Part shown: positions 1-11,088 of the stretch, one piece after another
Layout: each line of letters starts with the position of its first letter
How positions within the stretch are numbered: position 1 is the stretch's first letter
From: Stenotrophomonas maltophilia
GTDB taxonomy: Bacteria > Pseudomonadota > Gammaproteobacteria > Xanthomonadales > Xanthomonadaceae
Assembly (NCBI GenBank): GCA_900113425.1
Contig: FOZF01000001.1
Location: 908,358-972,357 of the forward strand
DNA: 64,000 nucleotides
Reading direction: 5' to 3'
Translations under genes and position numbers: made by a program
The notes under the pieces: model-generated
Seen by the model: the letters and a program-made list of their open reading frames with translations, nothing else
What the model was told of the DNA's origin: nothing
The model's database searches: none

Positions 1-1092
1 GGTCATCAGGTGGAACACGGCGGCCGAGTAGGCCGAAACACCCAGCGCCACGGTCATGTAGCCCAGCTGCGACAGCGTCGAGTACGCGACCACGCGCTTG
101 ATGTCGTTCTGCACGATACCGATCAGGCCGGTGAAGAAGGCCGTGGTGGCACCGATGAACAGGATGAAGTCCAGAGCGGTCTGCGACAGCTCGAACAGCG
201 GCGACATGCGGGTGACCATGAAGATACCGGCGGTCACCATGGTCGCGGCGTGGATCAGCGCCGAGATCGGCGTCGGGCCTTCCATCGAATCCGGCAGCCA
301 CACGTGCAGCGGGACCTGGGCCGACTTGCCCATGGCGCCGATGAACAGGCAGATGCAGATCAGGGTGGCGATCGACCAGATCACCGGCTCGTTCAGCAGC
401 TGCATCCCGAACAGGGTGCCGTCCCAGATCTGCAGCTGGGCGCGCGGGTCGGCCAGCATGCTGGCCTGCGAGAACACCTCGGAGTAGTCCAGGGTGCCGA
501 ACACCCACAGCACGCCGGCGATACCCAGCAGGAAGCCGAAGTCACCGACGCGGTTGACCAGGAACGCCTTCATGTTGGCGAAGATCGCGGTCGGGCGCTT
601 GAACCAGAAGCCGATCAGCAGGTAGGACACCAGGCCCACCGCTTCCCAGCCGAAGAACAGCTGCAGGAAGTTGTTGCTCATCACCAGGGTGAGCATCGAG
701 AAGGTGAACAGCGAGATGTAGCTGAAGAAGCGCTGGTAGCCCGGATCGCCCTGCATGTAGCCGATCGTGTAGATGTGGACCAGCAGCGACACGAAGGTCA
801 CCACCACCATCATCATCGCGGTCAGCTTGTCGACCATGAAACCGACGTGGGCCGAGTACTGGCCGACTTCGAAGAAGGTGTAGACGTTCTGGTTGAACGG
901 CTGCGCCCCGCCCCACAGCAGCTGGTAGAGCGTGTACATCGACAGGCCGCACGCAACCGCAACGCCGAGGATGGTGATGGTCTGCGCGCCGAAGCGCTTG
1001 ACCTGGCGACCGAACAGGCCGGCGATGATGCTGCCGAACAGCGGTGCAAGCACCACTGCGATCAACAGACTCTTGGAGAGAGTGATTTCCAT
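1..1092 (-). CDS. nuoL: NADH-quinone oxidoreductase subunit L (partial, 3' end outside window)
   Basis: Large proton-pumping membrane subunit of respiratory complex I. Only the N-terminal 364 codons are present; the gene runs off the left edge. The start is the ATG at 1090-1092 (MEITLSKSLLIAVVLAPLFG), which opens a hydrophobic segment and lies 7 bases after nuoK. The rest of the visible part is a series of hydrophobic segments of the antiporter-like fold. It is the last visible gene of the nuoA-to-nuoL operon; nuoM and nuoN are expected further left but cannot be seen. Identity rests on position, length and hydrophobic pattern. Confidence 0.95.
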   Translation of the reverse strand, partial: MEITLSKSLLIAVVLAPLFGSIIAGLFGRQVKRFGAQTITILGVAVACGLSMYTLYQLLWGGAQPFNQNVYTFFEVGQYSAHVGFMVDKLTAMMMVVVTFVSLLVHIYTIGYMQGDPGYQRFFSYISLFTFSMLTLVMSNNFLQLFFGWEAVGLVSYLLIGFWFKRPTAIFANMKAFLVNRVGDFGFLLGIAGVLWVFGTLDYSEVFSQASMLADPRAQLQIWDGTLFGMQLLNEPVIWSIATLICICLFIGAMGKSAQVPLHVWLPDSMEGPTPISALIHAATMVTAGIFMVTRMSPLFELSQTALDFILFIGATTAFFTGLIGIVQNDIKRVVAYSTLSQLGYMTVALGVSAYSAAVFHLMT

Positions 1093-1099
1093 CTGTGGA

Positions 1100-1405
1100 T
1101 CAGCCCTTCAGCGAATCGACTTCGCCGACATTGATCGTGCGGCGGGTACGGAACAGGGTCACCAGGATCGCCAGGCCGATGGCGGCCTCGGCAGCGGCGA
1201 CGGTCAGGATGAAGAACACGAACAGCTGGCCGGATGGATCGCCCAGCTGGCGCGAGAATCCGACGAAGTTGATGTTCACCGACAGCAGCATCAACTCGAT
1301 GGACATCAGCAGCACGATGATGTTCTTGCGGTTGAGGAAGATGCCGGCAAGGCTGATGCAGAACAGCACCGCGCCCAGCGCCAGGATATGGCCCAGAGTG
1401 ATCAT
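1100..1405 (-). CDS. nuoK: NADH-quinone oxidoreductase subunit K
   Basis: Small membrane subunit of complex I, 101 residues, the usual length. Three transmembrane helices are evident. The second carries the conserved membrane glutamate ([10 protein letters not shown], Glu around residue 37) and the third has a second one ([11 protein letters not shown]). These buried acids form part of the proton path in this family. The start ATG overlaps the nuoJ stop by 4 bases, so translation is probably coupled. Confidence 0.97.
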   Translation of the reverse strand: MITLGHILALGAVLFCISLAGIFLNRKNIIVLLMSIELMLLSVNINFVGFSRQLGDPSGQLFVFFILTVAAAEAAIGLAILVTLFRTRRTINVGEVDSLKG

Positions 1406-2061
1406 GCCTTGGTCTCCTCTTCGCCCGCCGCAGGCGTGCTGTTGCTGTGCACCACCGGCTGCTCGGCACTCATCTTGACCACGCGCAGGCGATCGTGCGC
1501 CTTGACCATGGTCTGCTGCGTCGGGTTCTGGGTCTTCAGGCCTTCGCGGCGACGCAGGGTCAGCATCACCGCGGCCACCACGGCCACGGTCAGGATGACG
1601 GCGGCGAACTCGAACGGCAGCAGGTACTCGGTGAACAGGCTGCGGGCCAGCCAGGTGACGTTGGACGTGTCAGCGGCCAGAGCGGCGGCATTGTCGGCCG
1701 GGAACGGGTTGACCGCCCTGCCCTTGACGCCGATCAGCATCAGCATCTGCACCAGCATCGCCACGGCGACGATCAGGCCGACCGGCAGGTAACGCACCCA
1801 GCCCTCGCGCAGGTTCGACGGATCGATGTCGAGCATCATCACCACGAACAGGAACAGCACCATCACCGCGCCGACGTAGACCAGCACCAGCGCCACACCG
1901 AGGAACTCGGCGCCCACCAGCAGCCACACGCAGGCAACGGAGAAGAAGGTCAGCACCAGGCACAGCACGGCGTGCACCGGGTTGCGCACGCTGATCACCG
2001 CCGCGGCGGAGATGCCGGCCACGATGGCGAAGACCCAGAAAGCGATATTTACCCAATCCAT
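1402..2061 (-). CDS. nuoJ: NADH-quinone oxidoreductase subunit J
   Basis: Membrane subunit of complex I, 219 residues with about five transmembrane helices in the first 170 residues. The conserved glycine-rich stretch ([20 protein letters not shown]) around residues 54-73 matches the flexible third helix of NuoJ/ND6. The C-terminal 50 residues are polar and variable. It sits 9 bases after nuoI and overlaps nuoK by 4. Confidence 0.96.
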   Translation of the reverse strand: MDWVNIAFWVFAIVAGISAAAVISVRNPVHAVLCLVLTFFSVACVWLLVGAEFLGVALVLVYVGAVMVLFLFVVMMLDIDPSNLREGWVRYLPVGLIVAVAMLVQMLMLIGVKGRAVNPFPADNAAALAADTSNVTWLARSLFTEYLLPFEFAAVILTVAVVAAVMLTLRRREGLKTQNPTQQTMVKAHDRLRVVKMSAEQPVVHSNSTPAAGEEETKA

Positions 2062-2070
2062 CTCTCGACC

Positions 2071-2562
2071 TCAGCGGTAAGCGGCATCGGCGGCGCGACG
2101 CTCGGCGATCTCGGACTCGAGACGGTCGCCCAGGGCCAGCAGCTGCGGCTTGGTAACGATGTTTTCGCCACGATTCTCGAAGTGGTACTCGAGGATGTGG
2201 GTTTCGACGATCGAGTCCACCGGGCAGCTTTCCTCACAGAAGCCGCAGAAGATGCACTTGAACAGGTCGATGTCGTAGCGGGTGGTGCGGCGGGTGCCGT
2301 CCTCGCGCTTGGCCGAATCGATGGTGATGGCCAGCGCCGGGCAGACCGCCTCGCACAGCTTGCAGGCGATGCAGCGCTCCTCACCGTTGGGATAGCGGCG
2401 CAGCGCATGCAGACCACGGAAGCGCGGCGACTGCGGGAACTTCTCCATCGGGTACATCATCGTGTACTTCGGCCTGACGCTGTACTTCAGCGTCAGCCAA
2501 AGGCCGGCCAGCAGTTCGAGCAGCAGCAGGCTCTTGAAGTAATGGGTAATCCTGTTCATCAC
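2071..2562 (-). CDS. nuoI: NADH-quinone oxidoreductase subunit I (two 4Fe-4S clusters)
   Basis: Peripheral-arm subunit that carries clusters N6a and N6b towards N2. Two ferredoxin motifs are intact: Cys64, 67, 70, 74 ([12 protein letters not shown]) and Cys103, 106, 109, 113 ([12 protein letters not shown]). The protein is 163 residues with an N-terminal amphipathic segment that anchors it at the membrane, as usual. It follows nuoH by a single base. Confidence 0.97.
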   Translation of the reverse strand: MMNRITHYFKSLLLLELLAGLWLTLKYSVRPKYTMMYPMEKFPQSPRFRGLHALRRYPNGEERCIACKLCEAVCPALAITIDSAKREDGTRRTTRYDIDLFKCIFCGFCEESCPVDSIVETHILEYHFENRGENIVTKPQLLALGDRLESEIAERRAADAAYR

Positions 2563-2563
2563 T

Positions 2564-3658
2564 TTAGACGCCCTTTTGAATCACGCCGAAGAACACCATG
2601 ACGGCGGTGACCGCGATCCAGAAAATGGTCAGCGGAATGAAGACCTTCCAGCCCAGGCGCATGATCTGGTCGTAGCGGAAGCGCGGGAAGCTGGCACGGA
2701 ACCAGATGTAGGCACTGGCGAAGAAGAACACCTTGACGAACAGCCACGGCGCGCCACCCTTCCAGATCCAGTCAACCAGCGGCGACACATTGCCCGGATC
2801 GACCCAGCCCTGGATGGGGCTCAGCCAGCCACCGAGGAAGAAGATCGAGATCAGGAAGCTGATCAGGATCATGTTCGCGTACTCGGCCAGGAAGAACAGC
2901 GCGAACGCGCCGCCCGAGTACTCGACCATGTGGCCAGCGACGATTTCCGACTCGCCTTCCACGACGTCGAACGGCGCACGGTTGGTCTCGGCGACGCCGG
3001 ACACCCAGTACACGACGAACAGCGGGAACAGCGGAAGCAGGAACCAGTCGAAGAAGCCGGAACTGCCGGCCTGGGCCATCACGATGCTGCTCAGGTTCAG
3101 GCTGCCCGAAGCGATCATGACGCCGACCAGGGCGAAGCCCATCGCGATTTCGTAGCTGATCATCTGCGCCGAGGCACGCATCGCACCCAGGAACGCATAC
3201 TTCGAGTTGGACGCCCAGCCGGCCAGGATGATGCCGTAGATGCCCAGCGAGGTCATCGCCAGCAGGTACAGCAGGCCGGCATTGGCGTTGGACAGCACGA
3301 TCTGCGAATCGAACGGGATCACCGCCCAGGCCGCGAACGCCGGGGCCAGGGTGATCAGCGGTGCCAGCAGGTAGATCGCCTTGTTGGCGTTGCTCGGCTG
3401 GACCACTTCCTTGAACAGCAGTTTGAAGACGTCGGCGAAGGCCTGGAAGATGCCCATGCCCACATACATCGGGCCGTGGCGGACGTGCATCCAGCCGATC
3501 AGCTTGCGTTCCCAGACCACGTAGAAGGCTACCGAGACGATCACCGGCACGGTGATCACCAGGATCTTCAGGATGATCCAGAGCAGCGCGCCGATGTCAC
3601 CGAGGCCGAGCAGCCACTGGTGCAGCGGATCGACCGCGTTCAACAGCAATTCGTTCAT
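2564..3658 (-). CDS. nuoH: NADH-quinone oxidoreductase subunit H
   Basis: Membrane subunit at the quinone chamber of complex I, 364 residues, about eight transmembrane helices. The stretch [20 protein letters not shown] around residues 219-238 is the family signature: acidic loop residues lining the quinone entry. The start is the ATG overlapping the nuoG stop by 4 bases ([12 protein letters not shown]). Confidence 0.97.
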   Translation of the reverse strand: MNELLLNAVDPLHQWLLGLGDIGALLWIILKILVITVPVIVSVAFYVVWERKLIGWMHVRHGPMYVGMGIFQAFADVFKLLFKEVVQPSNANKAIYLLAPLITLAPAFAAWAVIPFDSQIVLSNANAGLLYLLAMTSLGIYGIILAGWASNSKYAFLGAMRASAQMISYEIAMGFALVGVMIASGSLNLSSIVMAQAGSSGFFDWFLLPLFPLFVVYWVSGVAETNRAPFDVVEGESEIVAGHMVEYSGGAFALFFLAEYANMILISFLISIFFLGGWLSPIQGWVDPGNVSPLVDWIWKGGAPWLFVKVFFFASAYIWFRASFPRFRYDQIMRLGWKVFIPLTIFWIAVTAVMVFFGVIQKGV

Positions 3659-5889
3659 GCAGCCACCACCGTTACGCGAGCGGCACCCAGCGGCGCGGTC
3701 GCGCCGTGGCCCGATTCAATCCAGACCGAACCCGCAGCGACGCGGGCGTCGACCACCACCGGCAGGGTGGCACGACCGGCATCGGTGCCGACCTTGGCCA
3801 TCTGCCCTTCCTGCAGCTGCAGGCGCGCGGCATCTTCCGTGTTGAGGACGATGCGCGGGGCGTTGTTCAGCGGATGCGACTGCAGCGCCGGAGCGCGGCG
3901 GACCACGGCATCGGTGCGGTAGATCGCCGCCGTCGAGGCCACTTCCAGGCCCTCGCCCGTAACGGCCGGCTGGGCCGACGCAGCAACGGTGACCGATACC
4001 GGTGCCAGGCTGGCACGCAGGCCCGCCAGATCGATGAAGTCGAAACCGGCCACCGCCAGCTCACCGCCCAGCGCACGCAGGACGCGCCAGCCTTCGCGGG
4101 CCTCGCCCGGCAGCTTGCCGCCGGCACGGGCCGACTGTTCGCGGCCATCGAGGTTGGTCAGGGTGGCGTCGATTTCCGGCAGCGCACCAATCGGCAGGAT
4201 CACATCGGCGACGTCGCGGGTCGAGGCGCAGGCGAAGTGGCTGAACGCCACGACCTGGGCACCGGCCAGCGCCTTGCGCGCGGCAGGCGCATCGGCGAAG
4301 TCCAGGCCCGGCTCCAGGCCGTACACCACGTAGGCCTGGCGCGGCTGCGCCAGCATCGCGGCGACGTCCCTGCCGGCCGGCAGCACGCCCGCACGGGTCA
4401 GGCCGACGGCGTTGGCGCCCTGCGGAATGCGGCACAGGCGGGCACCGGTGGCGGTGGCGAAATCACGCGCGGCGGCGCGGATCGCGGCAGCCTGCGGGTG
4501 GTTCTCGGCGATGGCACCGACGATCAGCACAGTGTTGTTGCCACCCTGCACCGCCGAACGCAGCTCGGCGTTGGCCAGGGCATCGACGAACTGCGACGGT
4601 GCGACGATCTGCTTGCCGGCGATGCTGAAGGCGAAGTCGAAGTCGACCGGGTTGACGACGTGGATCTTCGCGCCGTTCTGGGTCTGCGCCTTGCGCAGGC
4701 GGGCATGCAGCAGCGGCAGTTCATGGCGGATGTTGCTGCCCAGAACCACGATGCGGTCAGCGCCCTCGATCTCCGCCAGCGGCAGACCGAACACTTCGGC
4801 GGTGGCGGCGTCGGAGAAATCGCGGTTGTTGATGCGGTGATCGATGTTGCCCGAACCCAGGCCCTTGGCCAGGCGCGCCAGCAGAGCGCCTTCCTCGTTG
4901 GAGGTCGACGGGTGCACCAGCACGCCCAGGTTGTCGCCCTGGTTCGCCTTGAGGATGTCGGCGGCAGCGGCCAGGCCTTCGGCCCAGCTCACTTCCTTCC
5001 ACTCGCCGTTGACCTTGCGCAGCGGCTTGACCGCACGGTCTTCGCTGTACAGGCCCTGGTGCGAGTAGCGGTCGCGGTCGGACAGCCAGCATTCGTTGAC
5101 TGCTTCGTTGTCACGCGGCACCGAACGCAGCACTTCACCACGGCGCACATGCAGGAACAGGTTCGAACCCATCGCGTCGTGGTAACCCAGCGACTCGCGC
5201 GCGGTCAGCTCCCACGGACGGGCACGGAACTGGAACACCTTGTTGGTCAGCGCGCCGACCGGGCACACGTCGACGACGTTGCCGGACAGCTCGGTGGTCA
5301 GCGGCTTGCCGTCGTAGGTACCGATCTGCAGGTTCTCGCCACGGTACATGCCACCCAGTTCATAGGTGCCCGCCACTTCGGCAGTGAAACGGACGCAGCG
5401 GGTGCACTGGATGCAGCGGGTCATCTCGGTGGCGACCAGCGGACCCATGTCCTCGTCCGGCACCACGCGCTTGCGCTCGTTGAAGCGGCTGACCGAACGG
5501 CCATAGCCCAGCGACACGTCCTGCAGCTCGCACTCGCCGCCCTGATCGCAGATCGGGCAGTCCAGCGGGTGGTTGATGAGCAGGAACTCCATCACCGAGC
5601 GCTGGAACTTCAGCGCCTTCTCGCTGCGGGTGGCGACCTTCATGCCGTCCATCACCGGGGTGGCGCAGGCCGGCGCCGGCTTCGGCGACTTCTCCACGTC
5701 CACCAGGCACATGCGGCAGTTGGCGGCGATCGGCAGCTTCTCGTGGTAGCAGAAGCGCGGAATCGGAATGCCGGCCTTGTCGGCGGCCTGGATGATCATC
5801 GAACCCTTGGGCACGACCAGGGACTTGCCATCGATCTCGATGGTCACATGGTCCGGTGGCACGTTCGGGTTTACGGGTTGCGCGCTCAT
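3655..5889 (-). CDS. nuoG: NADH-quinone oxidoreductase subunit G
   Basis: Iron-sulfur subunit of the NADH-oxidising arm, 744 residues. The N-terminal 2Fe-2S ligands are Cys47, 58, 61 and 75. The His-Cys motif follows (His107, Cys111, 114, 120), then a 4Fe-4S site ([10 protein letters not shown] ... CPVGAL). No CxxCxxxC motif follows around residues 215-260, so the extra N7 cluster of the E. coli protein is absent; the protein is also shorter than the roughly 900-residue E. coli one. The C-terminal half is a molybdopterin-oxidoreductase-like fold, structural in this family. It overlaps nuoF and nuoH by 4 bases each. Confidence 0.97.
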   Translation of the reverse strand: MSAQPVNPNVPPDHVTIEIDGKSLVVPKGSMIIQAADKAGIPIPRFCYHEKLPIAANCRMCLVDVEKSPKPAPACATPVMDGMKVATRSEKALKFQRSVMEFLLINHPLDCPICDQGGECELQDVSLGYGRSVSRFNERKRVVPDEDMGPLVATEMTRCIQCTRCVRFTAEVAGTYELGGMYRGENLQIGTYDGKPLTTELSGNVVDVCPVGALTNKVFQFRARPWELTARESLGYHDAMGSNLFLHVRRGEVLRSVPRDNEAVNECWLSDRDRYSHQGLYSEDRAVKPLRKVNGEWKEVSWAEGLAAAADILKANQGDNLGVLVHPSTSNEEGALLARLAKGLGSGNIDHRINNRDFSDAATAEVFGLPLAEIEGADRIVVLGSNIRHELPLLHARLRKAQTQNGAKIHVVNPVDFDFAFSIAGKQIVAPSQFVDALANAELRSAVQGGNNTVLIVGAIAENHPQAAAIRAAARDFATATGARLCRIPQGANAVGLTRAGVLPAGRDVAAMLAQPRQAYVVYGLEPGLDFADAPAARKALAGAQVVAFSHFACASTRDVADVILPIGALPEIDATLTNLDGREQSARAGGKLPGEAREGWRVLRALGGELAVAGFDFIDLAGLRASLAPVSVTVAASAQPAVTGEGLEVASTAAIYRTDAVVRRAPALQSHPLNNAPRIVLNTEDAARLQLQEGQMAKVGTDAGRATLPVVVDARVAAGSVWIESGHGATAPLGAARVTVVAA

Positions 5890-7226
5890 GCGGCGGCTGC
5901 CTCCACCTTCTTGCCGTCAACCATCGAATGACCGTTGACGATGTAGTACTCGAATTCGTCCCAGAACTGGCGCAGGAAGCCCTGGATGGGCCATGCCGCC
6001 GCTTCGCCGAACGCACAGATGGTGTGGCCTTCGATCTGGCCGGCCACCGCCTTCAGCTGGTGCAGGTCTTCCATCGTGGCCTTGCCGGCGACGATGCGCT
6101 CGAGCACGCGGTGCATCCAGCCGGTGCCTTCACGGCACGGCGTGCACTGGCCGCAGGATTCCTTGTGGAAGAACTGGCTGATGCGGCAGGCGAACTTGAC
6201 GCAGCACACGCTGTCATCCAGCACCACGACCGCCCCGGAACCCAGGCCGGAACCCAGCGCACGGATGGTGTCGTAGTCCATCGGCAGGCCCTTCAGCTCC
6301 GCCGCGGTGAGCACCGGCATGGACACGCCGCCCGGAATCGCGCCTTTCAGGGTGCGGCCCGGGCGCAGGCCACCGGCCATCTCCAGCAGCTCGTCGAAGG
6401 TGGTGCCGAGCGGGACTTCAAAGTTGCCGCCGTTCTGCACGCAGCCGGAGACCGAGAAGCACTTCGGGCCGCCATTGGCGGTCCGGCTCAGTCCCTTGAA
6501 CCACTCCGGACCGTTGCGGATGATCGCCGGCACCGAGCCGTAGGTCTCGGTGTTGTTGATCGTCGACGGCTTGCCGTACAGGCCGAAGTTGGCCGGGAAC
6601 GGCGGCTTGTAGCGCGGCTGTCCCTTCTTGCCTTCCAGCGATTCCATCAGCGCGGTTTCTTCGCCGCAGATGTAGGCGCCGGCACCGAGAGCACCGTAGA
6701 TGTCGATGTCCACGCCGGAGCCCAGCACGTTCTTGCCCAGCCAGCCGTTCGCGTAGGCGTCGGCCAGGGCCTGCTCGAAGTGCTCGAAGGGCTCGTGGTG
6801 GAACTCGCCGCGCAGGTAGTTGTAGCCCACGGTCGAACCGGTGGCGTAGCAGGCGATCGCCATGCCTTCCACTACCGAATGCGGGTTGTAGCGCAGGATG
6901 TCGCGATCCTTGCAGGTGCCCGGCTCGGATTCATCCGAATTGCAGAGGATGTACTTCTGCATGTTGCCCTTGGGCATGAAGGACCACTTCAGGCCGGTCG
7001 GGAAGCCTGCGCCACCACGGCCACGCAGGCCGGAGGCCTTGACCATCTCGATGACCTGCTCCGGCGGGATCTTCTCTTCGAGGATCTTGCGCAGGGCGGC
7101 GTAGCCACCGGTCTTGAGGTAGCTTTCGTACGACCACGGAGTGTCGTAATGCAGGGTGGTATAGACCACCTGGTGCGGCAGCGGAGCGGGACCGACCGGG
7201 CCCTTGGATTCGTGGTGATGTGCCAT
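5886..7226 (-). CDS. nuoF: NADH-quinone oxidoreductase subunit F (NADH/FMN site)
   Basis: Subunit that binds NADH and FMN and holds cluster N3. The nucleotide-binding motif [10 protein letters not shown] lies at residues 69-78, and the 4Fe-4S motif [15 protein letters not shown] around residue 355, with a further Cys about 40 residues on (HTICAFG). It has 446 residues, normal for the family. It lies 4 bases after nuoE, and its stop overlaps the nuoG start. A His-rich start (MAHHHESKG) is slightly unusual but natural. Confidence 0.97.
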   Translation of the reverse strand: MAHHHESKGPVGPAPLPHQVVYTTLHYDTPWSYESYLKTGGYAALRKILEEKIPPEQVIEMVKASGLRGRGGAGFPTGLKWSFMPKGNMQKYILCNSDESEPGTCKDRDILRYNPHSVVEGMAIACYATGSTVGYNYLRGEFHHEPFEHFEQALADAYANGWLGKNVLGSGVDIDIYGALGAGAYICGEETALMESLEGKKGQPRYKPPFPANFGLYGKPSTINNTETYGSVPAIIRNGPEWFKGLSRTANGGPKCFSVSGCVQNGGNFEVPLGTTFDELLEMAGGLRPGRTLKGAIPGGVSMPVLTAAELKGLPMDYDTIRALGSGLGSGAVVVLDDSVCCVKFACRISQFFHKESCGQCTPCREGTGWMHRVLERIVAGKATMEDLHQLKAVAGQIEGHTICAFGEAAAWPIQGFLRQFWDEFEYYIVNGHSMVDGKKVEAAAA

Positions 7227-7230
7227 GCCC

Positions 7231-7758
7231 TTACTCCAGCCCGTCCAGCAGCTCGTCGACCTTTTCCAGGGTCAGACGCTCATGGTAGTGACCGTTGATG
7301 ACCATCATCGGCGCACCGCCGCAGCCGGCCAGGCACTCTTCCTCGCGCTTGAGGTAGACGCGGCCGTCCGGGGTCGATTCGCCGTGCTTGATGCCCAGCT
7401 TCTTCTCGCAGTGGCGCACGATGTCCTCGGCGCCATTGAGCCAGCAGCTGATGTTGGTGCAGATGGCCACGTTGTTGCGGCCCACCTTCTCGGTCTCGAA
7501 CATCGAGTAGAAGCTGGCGACCTCGTAGGCCCACACCGGCGGCAGGTCCAGGTACTTGGCCACGCCGGCGATCAGCTCGTCGGTCAGCCAGCCCTCGTTC
7601 TGCTCCTGGGCCGCATGCAGGCCCTGCAGCACGGCAGAGCGCTTGCGGTCCGGCGGGAACTTGGACAGCCAGTGATCGATGTGAGCGCGGGTCTTGTCGC
7701 TCAGCACCACCATCGGGTCGACGTCGCGCGCCGCCTCGAAATTACCTGTCGCCTTCAT
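7231..7758 (-). CDS. nuoE: NADH-quinone oxidoreductase subunit E (2Fe-2S)
   Basis: Thioredoxin-fold subunit of the NADH dehydrogenase module carrying cluster N1a, 175 residues. The four ligands are visible as C-x4-C (CTNISC) and C-x3-C (CLAGC) in the C-terminal half, followed by [14 protein letters not shown]. The start [12 protein letters not shown] at 7758 is the only reasonable one. It is preceded by a 97-base gap containing short palindromes, unlike the tight packing elsewhere in the operon. Confidence 0.96.
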   Translation of the reverse strand: MKATGNFEAARDVDPMVVLSDKTRAHIDHWLSKFPPDRKRSAVLQGLHAAQEQNEGWLTDELIAGVAKYLDLPPVWAYEVASFYSMFETEKVGRNNVAICTNISCWLNGAEDIVRHCEKKLGIKHGESTPDGRVYLKREEECLAGCGGAPMMVINGHYHERLTLEKVDELLDGLE

Positions 7759-7855
7759 CGGCCGACCTCAGCGAAATGCATAACGTGAAATTCCAGGAAC
7801 TGCGGCGCCGGCTTGCGCCGGCTGCCTGCAGCAGGCGTTGGCGTGGCGGACGGCA
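7759..7855. repeat. Palindrome-bearing spacer inside the nuo operon
   Basis: This 97-base spacer between nuoD and nuoE is the only long gap in an otherwise tightly packed operon. It contains the tandem GCGCCGGCTTGCGCCGGC near 7805-7822 and a hairpin GCCTGCAGCAGGC next to it. It could be a small repeat insertion that stabilises or attenuates the transcript between modules. No gene is seen in it. Confidence 0.5.
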
Positions 7856-9163
7856 TTACCGGTCAACCTCGCCGAACACCAGATCGTAGGTACCGATCAT
7901 CGCCACCACGTCGGCCAGCATGTGGCCGCGCACGATCGAGTCGATCGAGGACAGGTGGGCAAAGCCCGGCGCACGCAGGTGCACGCGGAAGGGCTTGTTG
8001 GCGCCGTCGGAAACCAGGTAGCAGCCGAACTCGCCCTTCGGGGCCTCCACCGCCGAGTAGGTCTCGCCGGCCGGCACGCAGTAGCCTTCGCTGAACAGCT
8101 TGAAGTGGTGGATCAGCGCTTCCATGTCGTCCTTCATGTCCTCGCGGCTGGGCGGAGCGACCTTGAAGTTCTTGACCATGACCGGGCCGGGGTTGGCCTT
8201 CAGCCATGCCACGCACTGTTTGATGATGCGGTTGGACTCGCGCATCTCGGCGACGCGGACCAGATAACGGTCGTAGCAGTCGCCTTCCTTGCCCAGCGGA
8301 ATGTCGAAATCAACGGCATCGTACTTGGCATACGGGCGCTTCTTGCGCAGATCCCAGGCGATGCCCGAGCCGCGCAGCATGACGCCGGTCATGCCCCACT
8401 GGTGCGCCAGTTCCGGGGTGACCACGCCGATGCCGACGGTGCGCTGCTTCCAGATGCGGTTGTCGGTCAGCAGGGTTTCGTATTCGTCGACGCGACCCGG
8501 GAACTCATTGGTGAAGTTCTCCAGGAAATCCAGCAGCGAGCCCTCGCGCGAAGCATTGAGCTGCTTCAGCGCCTTGCCCTTGTGCCAGCGGGATTCCTTG
8601 TACTTCGGCATGTGGTCCGGCAGGTCGCGGTAGACACCGCCCGGACGGTAGTACGCCGCGTGCATGCGCGCGCCGGAAACCGCTTCGTAGCAGTCCATCA
8701 GCTCTTCGCGCTCGCGGAAGGCATACAGCATCACCGCCATCGCGCCCAGGTCGAGCGCGTTGGAACCCAGCCACATCAGGTGGTTGAGGATGCGGGTGAT
8801 CTCGTCGTACATGGTACGGATGTACTGCGCACGCTCCGGCGCCTCGATCCCCATCAGGGTCTCGATCGCGCGCACGTAGGCGTGCTCGTTGCACATCATC
8901 GACACGTAATCCAGGCGATCCATGTAGCCGATCGACTGGTTGAACGGCTTGGACTCGGCCAGCTTCTCGGTACCACGATGCAACAGGCCGACGTGCGGGT
9001 CGGCGCGCATGATGGTCTCGCCGTCCATCTCCAGGATCAGGCGCAGCACGCCATGCGCGGCCGGATGCTGCGGGCCGAAGTTCATGGTGTAGTTGCGGAT
9101 TTCCTGCCGGCTTTCGGCGGCATTGCTGGCGAACGCTTCGCCGGCCTGGTGTACGTGGCTCAC
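7856..9163 (-). CDS. nuoD: NADH-quinone oxidoreductase subunit D (49 kDa type)
   Basis: Quinone-site subunit related to the [NiFe]-hydrogenase large subunit, 435 residues. Family stretches seen include [15 protein letters not shown] near residue 30 (with the quinone-head His), [12 protein letters not shown] near 58 and [19 protein letters not shown] at the C-terminus. It is a separate gene from nuoC, unlike the fused nuoCD of E. coli. The start ATG ([11 protein letters not shown]) overlaps the nuoC stop by 4 bases. Confidence 0.97.
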   Translation of the reverse strand: MSHVHQAGEAFASNAAESRQEIRNYTMNFGPQHPAAHGVLRLILEMDGETIMRADPHVGLLHRGTEKLAESKPFNQSIGYMDRLDYVSMMCNEHAYVRAIETLMGIEAPERAQYIRTMYDEITRILNHLMWLGSNALDLGAMAVMLYAFREREELMDCYEAVSGARMHAAYYRPGGVYRDLPDHMPKYKESRWHKGKALKQLNASREGSLLDFLENFTNEFPGRVDEYETLLTDNRIWKQRTVGIGVVTPELAHQWGMTGVMLRGSGIAWDLRKKRPYAKYDAVDFDIPLGKEGDCYDRYLVRVAEMRESNRIIKQCVAWLKANPGPVMVKNFKVAPPSREDMKDDMEALIHHFKLFSEGYCVPAGETYSAVEAPKGEFGCYLVSDGANKPFRVHLRAPGFAHLSSIDSIVRGHMLADVVAMIGTYDLVFGEVDR

Positions 9164-9906
9164 TTCACTGCCTCCTGCGCGCGCTCGCCGGCTGCGGTCT
9201 GCAGACGGGCGTCGTCGCGGATCACGCGCGGCACGCCGACACGCGGCTCAACCGAGGTGACCGGTTCGTAGATCACGCGCTTCTTTTCTTCGTCGTAGCG
9301 CACTTCGACATTGCCGATCAGCGGGAAGTCCTTGCGGAACGGATGGCCGACGAAACCGTAGTCGGTCAGGATCCGGCGCAGGTCCGGGTGGCCTTCGAAG
9401 ATCACGCCATACAGATCGAACGCTTCGCGCTCGAACCAGTTCAGGCCCGGCCAGATGCCGGTCAGCGAGGACACCACCGGCAGCGCTTCGTCAGGTGCGA
9501 AGCAGCGCAGGTGCATCATCAGGTTGTGCTGGTACGAGCGCAACTGCGCCACCACGGCAAAGCGCTGGGTCGGCATGTGCTGCGGGCGGGCGCCTTCGGC
9601 ACTCTCCTCGCTGGGGAACTCGCCCCACGCGAAGCGGCCCTGCGCCTTGCCCTCGACGCCGCGGCTGAAGCCGTGCGAGGACACGTCGGCGGTGTCCCAT
9701 TCGTCGGAGCCATAGCCCAGGTAGTCGACGCCGCAGAGGTCCACGGCCTGCTCGAAACCAAACTCGTCACGCAGCGCCAGGGCGGTGGCGTGCCACTCGG
9801 CGGCAGGCACTTCCAGCGTCACTTCGCCGCGGGGTTCGACCACGATGACCTTCGCACCAGCGAAACGTGCGGAGAGTCGGTCGATGAAGGATGCTTGCTC
9901 TGCCAT
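9160..9906 (-). CDS. nuoC: NADH-quinone oxidoreductase subunit C (30 kDa type)
   Basis: Peripheral-arm subunit linking NuoB/NuoD to the NADH module, 248 residues. The signature of the 30-kDa family is near residue 155-200: [20 protein letters not shown] then [17 protein letters not shown]. An inserted charged stretch around residues 75-105 ([20 protein letters not shown]) precedes the conserved core. It starts 33 bases after nuoB. Confidence 0.96.
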   Translation of the reverse strand: MAEQASFIDRLSARFAGAKVIVVEPRGEVTLEVPAAEWHATALALRDEFGFEQAVDLCGVDYLGYGSDEWDTADVSSHGFSRGVEGKAQGRFAWGEFPSEESAEGARPQHMPTQRFAVVAQLRSYQHNLMMHLRCFAPDEALPVVSSLTGIWPGLNWFEREAFDLYGVIFEGHPDLRRILTDYGFVGHPFRKDFPLIGNVEVRYDEEKKRVIYEPVTSVEPRVGVPRVIRDDARLQTAAGERAQEAVK

Positions 9907-9939
9907 GGGGGCTTGGCGCGCTCTTGTCAGGTGAAGGGG

Positions 9940-10484
<545 letters not shown>

Positions 10485-10494
<10 letters not shown>

Positions 10495-10841
10495 TCCAGC
10501 GCTCCCTTCTTCCAGACGTAAATGAAACCGAGGAACAGCATGCCGACGAACAGGCCCATGGTGACCAGCGAACGGGCACCCAGCTCCATGAAGACCTGGG
10601 TCCACGGCACGATGAAGATGATTTCCAGGTCGAAGACGATGAACTGGATCGCGATCAGGTAATAGCGCACATCGAACTTCATGCGCGCGTCTTCGAACGC
10701 CTCGAAGCCGCACTCGTACGGTGAGAGCTTTTCCAGATCAGGGCGGCGGGGACCGAGGAGTCGGCCGACCAGCATCAGCACGACGCCGATACCGGTGGCA
10801 ACGATCAGAAACAGCAGAGACGGCAAATATTCGGCCAGCAC
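10485..10841 (-). CDS. nuoA: NADH-quinone oxidoreductase subunit A
   Basis: Membrane subunit with three transmembrane helices, 118 residues. It has the family pattern [20 protein letters not shown] around residues 40-59, containing the conserved Cys of the flexible loop near the quinone site, and FDLEIIF around 70-76. It is the first gene of the complex I operon. A promoter would have to lie between here and the tRNA at 10953; no strong match to consensus was found there. Confidence 0.97.
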
Positions 10842-10910
10842 AGCGATTCTCTCTTGCCTCTGCCGCTACGCCTGCAGGCGCTTTGGCATGGGGGAGTGGA
10901 CGGGAATCGC

Positions 10911-10931
10911 CCTGGCGCATTGCGCGCCAGG
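10911..10931. other. GC-rich hairpin between tRNA-Leu and nuoA
   Basis: CCTGGCGC and GCGCCAGG pair around a short loop, 20 bases past the tRNA 3' end on the minus strand. No U-tract follows, so it is more likely an RNA-processing or pausing hairpin than a full intrinsic terminator. Part of the nuo transcript may start downstream of it. Confidence 0.4.
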
Positions 10932-10952
10932 TGAACCCGCTTTACTTACAAA

Positions 10953-11037
10953 TGGTGCCCAAGAGGGGACTCGAACCCCTACGACTTGCGTCGCTACCAC
11001 CTCAAGGTAGTGCGTCTACCAATTCCGCCACCTGGGC
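10953..11037 (-). tRNA. tRNA-Leu (anticodon GAG)
   Basis: The minus strand reads as an 85-base class II tRNA with an encoded CCA end. The acceptor stem GCCCAGG pairs with CTTGGGC (one G-U). The D-arm is GTGGCGGAATTGGTAGACGC, the anticodon stem is CTACC/GGTAG around loop TTGAGGT (anticodon GAG, reading CUC/CUU), and the T-arm GGGGTTCGAGTCCCC is canonical. The variable arm is long, as in leucine tRNAs. It sits between secG and nuoA, so it may be cut from a longer transcript. Confidence 0.97.
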
Positions 11038-11088
11038 AAACGATCACATCAGACTATCTTCCCGATGCGCCGCGTATTGTAACCGGCT

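Noticed and set aside
10..7300. Several plus-strand open frames of 370-740 codons opposite the nuo genes
   Set aside because: They lie opposite an unbroken, family-typical complex I operon and have the same His/Gln/Arg-rich shadow composition.
10495..10713. An extension of nuoB by 73 codons
   Set aside because: It is Arg/His-rich out-of-frame nuoA sequence; the [10 protein letters not shown] start gives the family length.
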